Assembly: GCA_003151655.1 (NCBI GenBank)
Contig: PLYB01000070.1
Span: 1-29,380 of the forward strand
DNA: 29,380 bases
Source: Gallionellaceae bacterium
GTDB lineage: Bacteria > Pseudomonadota > Gammaproteobacteria > Burkholderiales > Gallionellaceae
Direction of reading: 5' to 3'
Shown here piece by piece: positions 7,026-14,999 of this stretch. The notes beneath the pieces were generated by a model. It saw only the letters and a list, made by a program, of their open reading frames with translations. It ran no database searches and was not told the origin of the DNA. Both the position numbers and the translations under genes were made by a program. Every line of letters begins with the position of its first letter. The stretch's first letter is position 1.

Positions 7026-8530
7026 TGCATTCCCCTATCAAAAGCAACAAAATGGACCGGCAACCTCACTTCCACGCAAGTTCCCTCTCCCTCAATGCTC
7101 GAAATATGCAAGGTTCCACCAAGACCGGCGCTACGTTCCCGCATACCGACGATACCGAAGGAATTTCGTTTTTGGCTTTCCGTCATTCCCTGTCCGTCAT
7201 CGGAGATCCGCAGAAAAATTATATCTTCACGGCAACGCAACAAAACCTGTACGTGCAAAGCACGCGCATGGCGTGCAACATTGTTGAGACATTCCTGCAC
7301 AATCCGGTAGGCGGTGGTGGCGACCGCCGCCTCCAACTCCAGCCCCCCGCGCTGACCATCCTGTGCATCCAACTCCAATCGGGCATCCAGCCCTGTTCGT
7401 TTGCTGAATTCTTCGATCAACCATTCAAGCGCAGCCTCCAACCCCAGATCATCCAACATAACCGGACGCAAATCCGCTGCCACCCGGCGCATCGCATCCA
7501 ATGTCTCATCAATCAGCATAGACATAGAAACGATCTTGTCCTGAATAATGGGCTGCTCGCCGGACAGTGCAGTTGCCAGCCATTTTGCATCCAGCTTGAC
7601 CCCCGTCAGCATTTGTCCCAACTCATCGTGCAGTTCCCGCGCAATCCGGGTTCTTTCTTCTTCACGCACGGATTGTAAATGTGTGGTCAATTCCTGTAGC
7701 TGTTTGCGCGATTCGCGCAATTTCAGCTCGGCCAGCTTGCGCTGGGTGATATCTTGGAACGCTGTCACTGAAGCAATTGCTTTATTATTCTCAACGATTG
7801 CGCAGGCCATAATGCTTACCGGGAAAAGTGAGCCATCCTTGCGCATAAATACTTCATCTTCTGATTTGTATCTGGAAGCATTCTGCAGCACTTTGTAGAT
7901 GCTGCAATCAGCTTCCGCCAATGCCGTACCATCCGGATTCTGCCCATGAATGATGGGGTGAATATTCTGACCAAGCAATTCTGCTTCCATCCACCCCAAC
8001 AAACGCTCGGCTTCCGGGTTCATAAAAACGAGCTCGCCAACTTCATTCAGAACATAAATTCCTTCTCCAAGAGAAGAGGTGATTCCATTTAGCAGGATTT
8101 CGTTTTTTTTTAGCGCATCTTGTGCTGCTCGATGTTCCTTGCGCATGTTCGCATCAAGTAGCTCGTTTTCAATCGCCGGAGCCAGTCTGGCAAGCTTGTC
8201 TTTCATGACAAAATCACTGACCCCTGCTTTCATCAAGGAGACGACGCTTTCTTCGCCGATGGAACCGGACACGATGATGAAGGGAATATCCTGATCTGCT
8301 TTGCGTAACAAAGCCAACGCATTGATGGCGCTGAAGCGAGGCAGGTTAAAATCCGAGATCACCACATCCCAACTGCCCCCCTTAATTGCAGCGCTCATTG
8401 CCTCCCCAGTCTCCACTCTTAGGCACACGGCCTCGAAGCCACCCTCGTCCAGAGCAAATAGAATCAAGTCGGCATCGTCCTGGGAATCTTCGACCAGCAG
8501 GGCGCGCAATGGCTTGCGTGACAAATTCAT
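7022..8530 (-). CDS. REC-PAS-HisKA_3 histidine kinase (NarX/UhpB-type transmitter)
   Basis: This is a soluble kinase of about 502 residues. It starts with a receiver domain (about 5-125; VEDSQDD, probable phospho-Asp D60 in SDFNLP, K near MKDK). A PAS domain follows (about 145-270, ending FQDITQRKLAE). The HisKA_3 dimer region has the phosphorylatable histidine H301 in RELHDELGQML and the ADLRPVMLDDLGLEAAL stretch. A HATPase domain ends the protein (N-box QECLNNVARHA, DDGQGM, SFGIVGMRERSAGLGG). There is no transmembrane segment. An N-terminal receiver on a kinase suggests it is itself controlled by phosphorylation, plausibly from the upstream MASE3 kinase. The ATG at 8530 is the first ATG before the receiver, but its ribosome-binding site is poor. 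A GTG at 8539 or TTG at 8581 remain possible. It overlaps the NarL-type gene by 4 bases. Confidence 0.9.
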   Translation of the reverse strand: MNLSRKPLRALLVEDSQDDADLILFALDEGGFEAVCLRVETGEAMSAAIKGGSWDVVISDFNLPRFSAINALALLRKADQDIPFIIVSGSIGEESVVSLMKAGVSDFVMKDKLARLAPAIENELLDANMRKEHRAAQDALKKNEILLNGITSSLGEGIYVLNEVGELVFMNPEAERLLGWMEAELLGQNIHPIIHGQNPDGTALAEADCSIYKVLQNASRYKSEDEVFMRKDGSLFPVSIMACAIVENNKAIASVTAFQDITQRKLAELKLRESRKQLQELTTHLQSVREEERTRIARELHDELGQMLTGVKLDAKWLATALSGEQPIIQDKIVSMSMLIDETLDAMRRVAADLRPVMLDDLGLEAALEWLIEEFSKRTGLDARLELDAQDGQRGGLELEAAVATTAYRIVQECLNNVARHARALHVQVLLRCREDIIFLRISDDGQGMTESQKRNSFGIVGMRERSAGLGGTLHISSIEGEGTCVEVRLPVHFVAFDRGMQ

Positions 8531-8633
8531 GGTTAACACATCAATCCAAATGTTAGGCCGAGTTGTGACAATATGGCACAAACGTAGTTAAAGCCCGTGC
8601 TACGATTTTGTGGTGTCCCTAGCTGCATAGATT

Positions 8634-9077
8634 TCAGGCTTGCGGTGTTTCATTCAGGACCAGCCAATACAAACCCAGCTGGCGCATTGCATCCAGAAAC
8701 TGATTGAAATCTACCGGCTTGCGGATATAGCTGTTGACGCCCAACTTGTAACTGGCCACCAGATCACTTTCTTCCTTGCTGGTAGTCAGTATCACCACGG
8801 GCAAGATTTTTGTTCTTTCATCCGCGCGAATACGGCGCAGCACCTCCAGGCCATCCACTTTCGGAAGTTTCAGGTCGAGAAGTATCAGTTGCGGCTTTTC
8901 CTCCACGTTCCTGCTGGCATACTTTCCAGCTGCAAACAGGTAATCCAATGCATCCTGACCATCCCGCGTAACAACCAATTCATTGGCCACACGACTTTCC
9001 TCAAAAGCAAGGCGGGTCAGCTCCTCGTCGTCGGGGTTGTCCTCAATCAATAAAATAATTTTCTTATCCTTGCTCAT
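8634..9077 (-). CDS. Single-domain response regulator (Rcp1-like)
   Basis: The 147-residue protein is a receiver domain without an output domain. It has the acidic patch EDNPDDEE (12-19), phospho-acceptor D68 in LLDLKLPKVDG, TT at 98-99 and K120 in IRKPVDF. The extended loop between beta-2 and alpha-2 and the tail FLDAMRQLGLYWLVLNE resemble regulators paired with phytochrome-like or PAS/GAF kinases such as cyanobacterial Rcp1. Its ATG overlaps the stop of the large kinase gene by 4 bases, so it is most likely that kinase's direct partner. With no effector domain it probably acts as a phosphate shuttle or protein-binding switch; the recipient could be either receiver-bearing protein further down the cluster (inference). 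Confidence 0.92.
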   Translation of the reverse strand: MSKDKKIILLIEDNPDDEELTRLAFEESRVANELVVTRDGQDALDYLFAAGKYASRNVEEKPQLILLDLKLPKVDGLEVLRRIRADERTKILPVVILTTSKEESDLVASYKLGVNSYIRKPVDFNQFLDAMRQLGLYWLVLNETPQA

Positions 9078-11605
9078 TTATCTTCTTTTTCCTCACGCTC
9101 TCTTTGGGGGAGAGTGAAATAGAACGTCGCCCCCTCGTTTTCTCTTGCTTCCGCCCATACTTTACCATGATGCCTACGGATGATGCGCTGCACCGTGGCA
9201 AGGCCAATACCGGTTCCCTCGAATTCATTTTCCGTATGCAGACGCTGGAAAGCGCCAAACAACTTATCCACATATTCCATATTAAATCCGGCACCGTTGT
9301 CCCTCACAAACAATACGCACTCTCCATCAATGTCACGCGCACCGAATTCAATTTCCGCCACCGGCTTCTTGCTGGAATACTTGCACGCATTGCCCAATAA
9401 ATTATCCATCACGATGCGCAACAGGCTGGCATCGGCATAAACAGTCACGCACTGTTGTATAGTTAGCTGCACAATCCTATCAGGATTTGTTTTGCGCAGC
9501 TCATTCGCCGCTTTGGTTGCAATTGCGCTCAAATCGATCTGCTCCCGCTTAACTTGGCCTCGCGTTACCTGCGAAAGGTTCAACAGGTCATCGATCAATT
9601 GCCCCATGCGTTGACTCGCGCGGCGAACACGATTCAGGTAATCTTGCCCCGTCGCATCCAGCTTCTCATGGTATTTTTTCAATAAAATTTGACTGAATCC
9701 ATCAATGCTGCGCAACGGTGCGCGCAAGTCGTGCGATACCGAATAGCTAAAAGCTTCCAGCTCGCGGTTGATGCTCTCCAATTGACGGGTACGTTCCTGA
9801 ACCCGACCTTCCAGTTCAATGTTGAGCCGCTTGATTTCGCTTTCCGCCACTTTTCTGCGTTCGGTTTCCTTGAACGCGTCGAGCGCAAATGAGACATCGG
9901 CAGCCATCTCCTGCAATAACTGTTCAATGTCCTGCGTAAAAATATTTGCGTCCCCGGCATAAACATTGATTGTGCCAACCACTACGCCTGCCTGATAAAG
10001 AGGAAACACACCGGAAGAGCGATAGCCACGTTTTATCGCCTCATCTCGCCATGGTGCCATGGTTGAGTCTTGCTCAATATCTTGGCAATAAACGGGGCAC
10101 CCTTCTCGTAGCGCTCTGGCAGTCGGCCCATTTGCGACATGCTCGTCATCCAGCCGGATATTAAGCTTGGATATGTAATCTGCATCTTCGCCGGCATAAG
10201 CGACCGGAAGTATTACTTGCGTCTGTTCATCCAGCATGCCTATCCATGCCAAGCGGAAAAGTGTCGATTCGCTGGCCGCGTTACATATTTCCGCAAAGAG
10301 TGCGTTGCGGTCTTGCGCCCGCACAATCGCTTCGTTTACCCGGCTCAGCAAACGATAGGCACGACTCAAACGCTCCAGCTTTTCCTTGGTTTTATTGGGT
10401 TCAGTGATATCGATGTGTGAGCCAATAAGACGGGTTGGCTTGCCATTGTCATCGTATTGTTTCTCGCCGCGCGCCATTATCCAGCGGTAGCTGCCGTCAT
10501 GGTGACGCATGCGGAACTCGTTCTCATAATGCTGCTGTGACGAACTCAAGAAACTCTGCACCCTCTCCTTGGCGGGCGCGAGATCATCCGGGTGCAGCAG
10601 TGATTCCCACGTTGAAAACTGATCAGGCAATTCGCCAGGCAGATAGCCGAGCTGCGCTTTCCACTCGGGCGAGTAAAGCACAACATTGGTGTGCAAATCC
10701 CAATCCCACAAACCCGTATTGGAGGCCCGCAGGGCGGTCGCAAGGTTCTGCTGTGCCAGCGCTAATTTATTATATGGTTCCTCGATAGTCTCGACGACGA
10801 TGGCGCGATAAATAAACAGATATGCGATCACCTTGTAGATATGCCCAAGCACGTTGTAACTGCCGGTCATGGTGGTATACAGCGTAAAAAAGAATTCGCT
10901 CATGGCCAATGTGCATACCGCCCCGAACAGCAATACAATATTGAACGTTTGCGGCTCATGCATCTTATGCCACAACAATACGGCCGTGACTATATTGAGT
11001 GCGATGATCAGATATTCGGCATTTTTCTTAAACGTCGTCAGTCCCTCTCCGGAAATGAATGTATCCGGCCACCATGCTTGGTGGTAAACCACGACCCAAT
11101 TTATCAACGCCGTCACTATGAGTAATGTGCCGAAGATGAGGTAACGCGTAATTCTCGAACCGAGCGGTTGCCATGGCCTGATCGTCACAACCAGCAAAAC
11201 CATAGCTGCAAAAAAACGCGCTGACAACCAAAAGTTAAGGTGTTTTTGAACGTCGTTTGGTGAAATGAAATCAGGCATGCCGCCGTAGGACACCGTGTGC
11301 AGAAAATCAAGCACCCCCACCGAAAAGAACACGCAGGCCAGCAGCACTATATTGCCGGCAAGGCTACTGCCGCGTGAGTTCCAGCCCACGGCGAATACCA
11401 TCATGGAAACCACGACTGATATTGTCTCTAGCAAAGTATGCAGCGGCAGGTAATTCGGAATGCCGTTCGCACTGGGTGACGCGGGGATCAGCCAGGCCAG
11501 CAATTGAGTGAATGCAAGCAGCAGCAGAATAGTTGCCGTGCGGCGCATGGCGTTTCGGTAATTGGGGTGCAGCCATAATAACCCCTGCTTATTAATCAGC
11601 TGCAT
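9074..11605 (-). CDS. Membrane histidine kinase: MASE3-PAS-GAF-HisKA-HATPase
   Basis: This is an 843-residue sensor kinase. The first 270 or so residues hold about seven or eight hydrophobic helices with LHTLLE, DFLHTVSYGGMPDF and KNAEYLII motifs, matching the MASE3 membrane sensor module. A PAS domain with PAC follows (about 290-405; WDWDLHTNV...HHDGSYRWIMARGE...IGSHIDIT). Next come a GAF domain (about 430-580), a coiled linker and HisKA with H625 in SYSVSHDLRAPLRS. The HATPase domain has MDNLLGNACKYSS, DNGAGF and GTGIGLATVQRII. This phytochrome-kinase-like transmitter fits the Rcp1-like receiver it overlaps by 4 bases. It is the first gene of the minus-strand cluster. The ATG at 11605 is chosen; a TTG at 11611 is also in frame, and neither has a good ribosome-binding site. 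The signal sensed is unknown. Confidence 0.92.
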   Translation of the reverse strand: MQLINKQGLLWLHPNYRNAMRRTATILLLLAFTQLLAWLIPASPSANGIPNYLPLHTLLETISVVVSMMVFAVGWNSRGSSLAGNIVLLACVFFSVGVLDFLHTVSYGGMPDFISPNDVQKHLNFWLSARFFAAMVLLVVTIRPWQPLGSRITRYLIFGTLLIVTALINWVVVYHQAWWPDTFISGEGLTTFKKNAEYLIIALNIVTAVLLWHKMHEPQTFNIVLLFGAVCTLAMSEFFFTLYTTMTGSYNVLGHIYKVIAYLFIYRAIVVETIEEPYNKLALAQQNLATALRASNTGLWDWDLHTNVVLYSPEWKAQLGYLPGELPDQFSTWESLLHPDDLAPAKERVQSFLSSSQQHYENEFRMRHHDGSYRWIMARGEKQYDDNGKPTRLIGSHIDITEPNKTKEKLERLSRAYRLLSRVNEAIVRAQDRNALFAEICNAASESTLFRLAWIGMLDEQTQVILPVAYAGEDADYISKLNIRLDDEHVANGPTARALREGCPVYCQDIEQDSTMAPWRDEAIKRGYRSSGVFPLYQAGVVVGTINVYAGDANIFTQDIEQLLQEMAADVSFALDAFKETERRKVAESEIKRLNIELEGRVQERTRQLESINRELEAFSYSVSHDLRAPLRSIDGFSQILLKKYHEKLDATGQDYLNRVRRASQRMGQLIDDLLNLSQVTRGQVKREQIDLSAIATKAANELRKTNPDRIVQLTIQQCVTVYADASLLRIVMDNLLGNACKYSSKKPVAEIEFGARDIDGECVLFVRDNGAGFNMEYVDKLFGAFQRLHTENEFEGTGIGLATVQRIIRRHHGKVWAEARENEGATFYFTLPQREREEKEDK

Positions 11606-11856
11606 GGGCAATTTCTGAATTAGTTTGCAAGTTCATAGCCGGCGCGGGACTTCATATTTGGACTCTTGTTGCTATTGTAGCCATCCATTCTACAAGATGA
11701 AGCTTGGCGAAAGAAATATCTCACTCGGTTACGTTAGATATGTCGCCCTCTTGTGAAGCAGTATTCAGCAAAATAGCCGCCGAATGATTTCACTGCGAAC
11801 CGCCCCTTCATGCAAACAGCTATAATTCGCGCCATTGCATTACTCGCTAAATCAGT
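11606..11856. promoter_or_regulatory. Divergent intergenic region between the signalling cluster and aroE
   Basis: This region of about 250 bases holds no credible gene. On the plus strand TATAAT at 11821-11826 gives a good -10 box about 24 bases before the probable aroE transcript start region; its -35 is weak. On the minus strand TACAAT (11674-11679) is a candidate -10 for the kinase operon, again with a poor -35. The weak -35 elements could mean activator dependence. Confidence 0.45.
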
Positions 11857-12663
11857 ATGACCGACAAGTACGCCGTCATTGGCCATCCCATCTCGCATAG
11901 CAAATCTCCGCTGATACACCAAGCTTTCGCTGCGCAGACACAGCAGGATATTTCTTATCAGGCGATCGAAGCGCCGCTGGATGGCTTTAAGTCCACCATC
12001 GAACGCTTGATCAGCGAAGGGTACAAGGGCTGCAACGTTACTGTGCCATTCAAGTTCGAGGCATTGCAACTTTGCAAACAACTTACCGGACGCGCGCAAG
12101 CCGCACAGGCGGTGAATACTTTGTTGTTTAGGGATGGCCAAATTCTTGGCGATAACACCGACGGTGTGGGCTTGCTCGCCGACATCGAGCAGAATCTGGC
12201 TTGCAAGTTGTTGTTCAAACGAGTGCTGTTGCTGGGCGCGGGCGGTGCGGCGCACGGGGTGATCTGGCAAGTTTTTAATGCGGGCGCAACCATCACCGTT
12301 GCCAATCGCACGCTGGAAAAAGCGCAGCAGATGGTCTCCGAATTCGCTCCCTATGGCACAGTGAGCGCCAGCACTTACGAGGCTCTCGCGGGCAAGTCTT
12401 TTGATGTGGTGATCAATGCGACATCCAGCAGCTTGGCAGATGCTTTGCCGCCGCTACCGCAGGGTTTGTTCAAATCACAATCTTTAGCTTACGACATGAT
12501 GTACGGCAAGCAGACACCGTTTTTGACCTTCGCCGCAGAGCAGGGGGCTGGGCAACTTGCCGATGGGCTGGGTATGTTGGTCGAGCAAGCGGCAGAGGCG
12601 TTTTTTAAATGGCGTGAAGTGCGCCCCGAGACGGCTCCGGTCATCGTCCGGTTACGCGCATGA
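11857..12663 (+). CDS. aroE: Shikimate dehydrogenase
   Basis: The 268-residue enzyme catalyses NADPH-dependent reduction of 3-dehydroshikimate to shikimate in aromatic amino acid synthesis. Family landmarks are GHPISHSKSP near the N-terminus, VTVPFK with catalytic lysine K66, GDNTDGVG with D102, the nucleotide-binding loop LLLGAGGAAHG, ANRT for NADP preference, and a late NATS motif. Length and domain order match the usual AroE. Its stop codon overlaps the start of mtgA by 4 bases (ATGA), so the two are co-transcribed and translationally coupled. That pairing recurs in related betaproteobacteria to my recollection. Confidence 0.97.
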   Translation: MTDKYAVIGHPISHSKSPLIHQAFAAQTQQDISYQAIEAPLDGFKSTIERLISEGYKGCNVTVPFKFEALQLCKQLTGRAQAAQAVNTLLFRDGQILGDNTDGVGLLADIEQNLACKLLFKRVLLLGAGGAAHGVIWQVFNAGATITVANRTLEKAQQMVSEFAPYGTVSASTYEALAGKSFDVVINATSSSLADALPPLPQGLFKSQSLAYDMMYGKQTPFLTFAAEQGAGQLADGLGMLVEQAAEAFFKWREVRPETAPVIVRLRA

Positions 12664-13358
12664 AGAAAAAATTCTGGCGTTTGATCCGGCGCATTCTGTT
12701 GGCGCTGTTTGTTTTGCTACTGCTGTATCAAGCGTGGATTGCCGCGCATATCTGGTGGTGGGTGGATCACAATCCGGCCTCCAGCGCATTTATGCATGAC
12801 CGGCTGGAAGTGTTGCAGGATAAAAATCCTGATGCGCATTTGCAGCATAAATGGGCGCCCTATAATCGCATATCCGATAGCCTCAAGCAGGCTTTGATTG
12901 CTTCCGAAGATGCCAAATTCGTTGACCATGAGGGTTTCGATTGGGACGGAATTGAGAAGGCATACGAGAAGAATCTGAAAAAGGGCAAGATCGTTTCGGG
13001 CGGTTCCACCATCAGTCAGCAATTGGCGAAAAATCTTTTTCTTAGTTCCAAGCGCACACCCTGGCGCAAAGGGGAGGAAGTCATTGTTACCGTGATGCTG
13101 GAGCACATGATGGAGAAGGAACGTATCTTCGAGATCTACATGAATGTGATCGAGTGGGGCGATGGTGTGTTCGGTGCCGAAGCGGCAGCGCGGCATTATT
13201 TCCAGATTAGCGCCGCGCAACTTTCACCCGTGCAAGCCGCAAAACTGGCGGCGATGGTGCCCAACCCCCGCTACTATGACAAGCATCGCGAAGCCAAGGG
13301 GCTGCTACGCAAAACCGAGATTGTGCTTTCGCGCATGAATGATGCGGAGATACCTTAA
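12660..13358 (+). CDS. mtgA: Monofunctional peptidoglycan glycosyltransferase
   Basis: The 232-residue GT51 enzyme polymerises lipid II into glycan strands at the outer face of the inner membrane. It has an N-terminal basic stretch (MKKKFWRLIRR), one transmembrane helix (about 11-30), the catalytic glutamate E83 in ASEDAKFVDHEGFDWDGI, the signature GGSTISQQLAKNLFL (114 onward), RKGEE and the second catalytic-region glutamate in YMNVIEWGDGVFGAEAAA. It lacks a transpeptidase domain, as expected for MtgA. The start overlaps aroE. A palindromic repeat lies about 45 bases after the stop and may act as the transcript end before convergent corA. Confidence 0.97.
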   Translation: MKKKFWRLIRRILLALFVLLLLYQAWIAAHIWWWVDHNPASSAFMHDRLEVLQDKNPDAHLQHKWAPYNRISDSLKQALIASEDAKFVDHEGFDWDGIEKAYEKNLKKGKIVSGGSTISQQLAKNLFLSSKRTPWRKGEEVIVTVMLEHMMEKERIFEIYMNVIEWGDGVFGAEAAARHYFQISAAQLSPVQAAKLAAMVPNPRYYDKHREAKGLLRKTEIVLSRMNDAEIP

Positions 13359-13404
13359 TCCCGGATTGTCTATTAGCCGCAGTGGCATCACAAAACCAAG
13401 GGGG

Positions 13405-13452
13405 TGTAGGTCGGGCTTCAGCCCGACATGTCGGGTTAAAACCCGACCTACA
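13405..13452. repeat. Inverted pair of GTAG-footed hairpins (REPIN-like)
   Basis: This 48-base near-palindrome has two halves. The left half is TGTAG followed by the hairpin GTCGGGC-ttca-GCCCGAC. The right half is the hairpin GTCGGGT-taaa-ACCCGAC followed by CTACA. A GTAG foot plus GC-rich hairpin is the known architecture of REP elements mobilised by RAYT transposases, and an inverted pair makes a REPIN/BIME. It is flanked by an outer imperfect inverted repeat, CCCGGATTGT (13360-13369) and ACAGTCCGGG (13462-13471). It lies between convergent mtgA and corA. Confidence 0.8.
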
Positions 13453-13482
13453 TTCCAATGAACAGTCCGGGTTAAATAATTC

Positions 13483-14817
13483 CTAATCGGGATTGATTTT
13501 TGCTTTCCCGCGTTTTTCCATGACTTTCAAAATGACGTAGGTTAACCAGGCGACGATGACCAGCCCGACCGTAAATATGCCATAGGCGAAGGGCCATGAC
13601 ATTATGCCTTGGGTCATCATCGAGTATTCGGACATGCCGCCGATGCCCGCCAATACGTTGAGCGGCATAAATACCACGCTTAATACTGTCAGGCGCTGAA
13701 TGGTTTTATTCTGGTTGATGTTGATGAAGCCGACGGTGGCATCCATCAGGAAGTTGATTTTGCCGAACAGAAAAGTGGTGTGCCCGTCGAGCGATTCAAT
13801 GTCGCGCAGAATTTGTTGCGCATCTTCCAGTTGATGCTTTTCCAGAAACTTGCTGCGCATCAGAAATGAAACAGCGCGGCGCGTATCCAGCACATTCCTG
13901 CGAATACGGCCATTCAAGTCTTCTTCGTGGGCAATCGCCACCAATGTTTTGGCGGCTTCTTCATCGGTCATGTGTTTGCTGAGTACCTGCTTGCCGACGG
14001 CTTCCAAACCGCTATACATATCCTCCATCGCGTCGGCCGAATATTCCGCATCGGCGGCATACAGATCGAGCAGTACGTCGCGGGCATCCGACACGTAATT
14101 CGGTTGTGAGAATGCGCGCAAACGCTGCAAACGGAACACCGGCAATTCTTCCGAGCGGATCGAGAACAGAATATTCTGGTACAAAATAAAGGCGACGGCG
14201 ACGTTGCGCGACTCGTCCGCGAGGTCCAGCAGGAAGTCCGAGTGAACATGGACTTCACCGTTCTCTTCCACATAAAAGCGGGCGCTGGATTCCAGGTCGC
14301 TGAGTCTTTCCGGGTCGGGCAGTTCTATGCCGAAGATGTCTCCTACCCAAGTGCGTTCTTCGAAAGTGGGGCCAACCAGGTCGATCCATACCGGTTTGGC
14401 ATTGAGTAATGCTTCGCTGTTATGGATGGGGATCTCGCGCAGGCGACCTTCATGCAGGCCGAAGGCTTTGATGCTGGATTTTTCGTTGCTGAATTGGCGC
14501 GTTCCCAAGGTGCTTATTACTTCACTCGGCAGGTCGCGCAGAACCAATTCCTTGCGATTTTCGCCAAGTTGATCCCAAACGAAGAGCAGGTCTTCGGAAG
14601 GCAGTTCGACCAGAATACTCGCTAATTCAGAGGGGGCTGCTTCGTTCAAAGCTTGTTTCAACTTGGCCAAATTCTGCTTGCGCACCAAAGATTCGACCAA
14701 GTCGTGGTGAGGCATATCCTGCTTGCGCACCATGCCTTCTACTAACTGATGCTTTTGCAGCAGATGCAGTATGGCTTCCCGGTTGCTCTGATGTTCAGAT
14801 AGTTGATCGTTTTGCAT
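13483..14817 (-). CDS. corA: CorA-family divalent-metal transporter with MgtE-like N-terminal domain
   Basis: This is an inner-membrane magnesium/cobalt channel of 444 residues from the chosen ATG (MQNDQLSEHQ). The first 110 residues resemble the helical MgtE intracellular N-domain (LVESLVRKQNLAKLKQALNE, PSELASILVELPSEDLLFVWDQL). A CorA cytoplasmic funnel follows and then two C-terminal transmembrane helices. The loop between them, where typical CorA has GMN, reads AGIGGMSEYSMM, so the asparagine is replaced by serine. The C-terminus is basic (KVMEKRGKAKINPD). An in-frame ATG at 14913 has AGGAG about 14 bases upstream and would add 32 residues of non-conserved sequence, so the start is uncertain. 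It is convergent with mtgA and divergent from dapA. Confidence 0.9.
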   Translation of the reverse strand: MQNDQLSEHQSNREAILHLLQKHQLVEGMVRKQDMPHHDLVESLVRKQNLAKLKQALNEAAPSELASILVELPSEDLLFVWDQLGENRKELVLRDLPSEVISTLGTRQFSNEKSSIKAFGLHEGRLREIPIHNSEALLNAKPVWIDLVGPTFEERTWVGDIFGIELPDPERLSDLESSARFYVEENGEVHVHSDFLLDLADESRNVAVAFILYQNILFSIRSEELPVFRLQRLRAFSQPNYVSDARDVLLDLYAADAEYSADAMEDMYSGLEAVGKQVLSKHMTDEEAAKTLVAIAHEEDLNGRIRRNVLDTRRAVSFLMRSKFLEKHQLEDAQQILRDIESLDGHTTFLFGKINFLMDATVGFININQNKTIQRLTVLSVVFMPLNVLAGIGGMSEYSMMTQGIMSWPFAYGIFTVGLVIVAWLTYVILKVMEKRGKAKINPD

Positions 14818-14999
14818 GGCAGAAATCACGTGAGGCACTGGACTTTTTAATGATACGGTAGAACAGCCACTTATGTCACTGGCTTTAAGCATTTTCGTGC
14901 AGAATGCCCGCATCTTTACCGAAGTTTCTCCTAATTTTTAGAACATTCCGTGATGTGTTTCAGTTAAAATACTCGCTTTCGTTAACTGTGGCGAAGACC

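Noticed and set aside
11734..12270. 178-codon minus-strand frame opposite aroE
   Set aside because: It lies wholly antisense to a clear AroE, has no family character or ribosome-binding site, and mirrors codon bias of the real gene.
14904..14999. Longer dapA start
   Set aside because: The extra 32 residues are not typical of DapA, whose conserved start is MITGSIVAIVTP at 15000.
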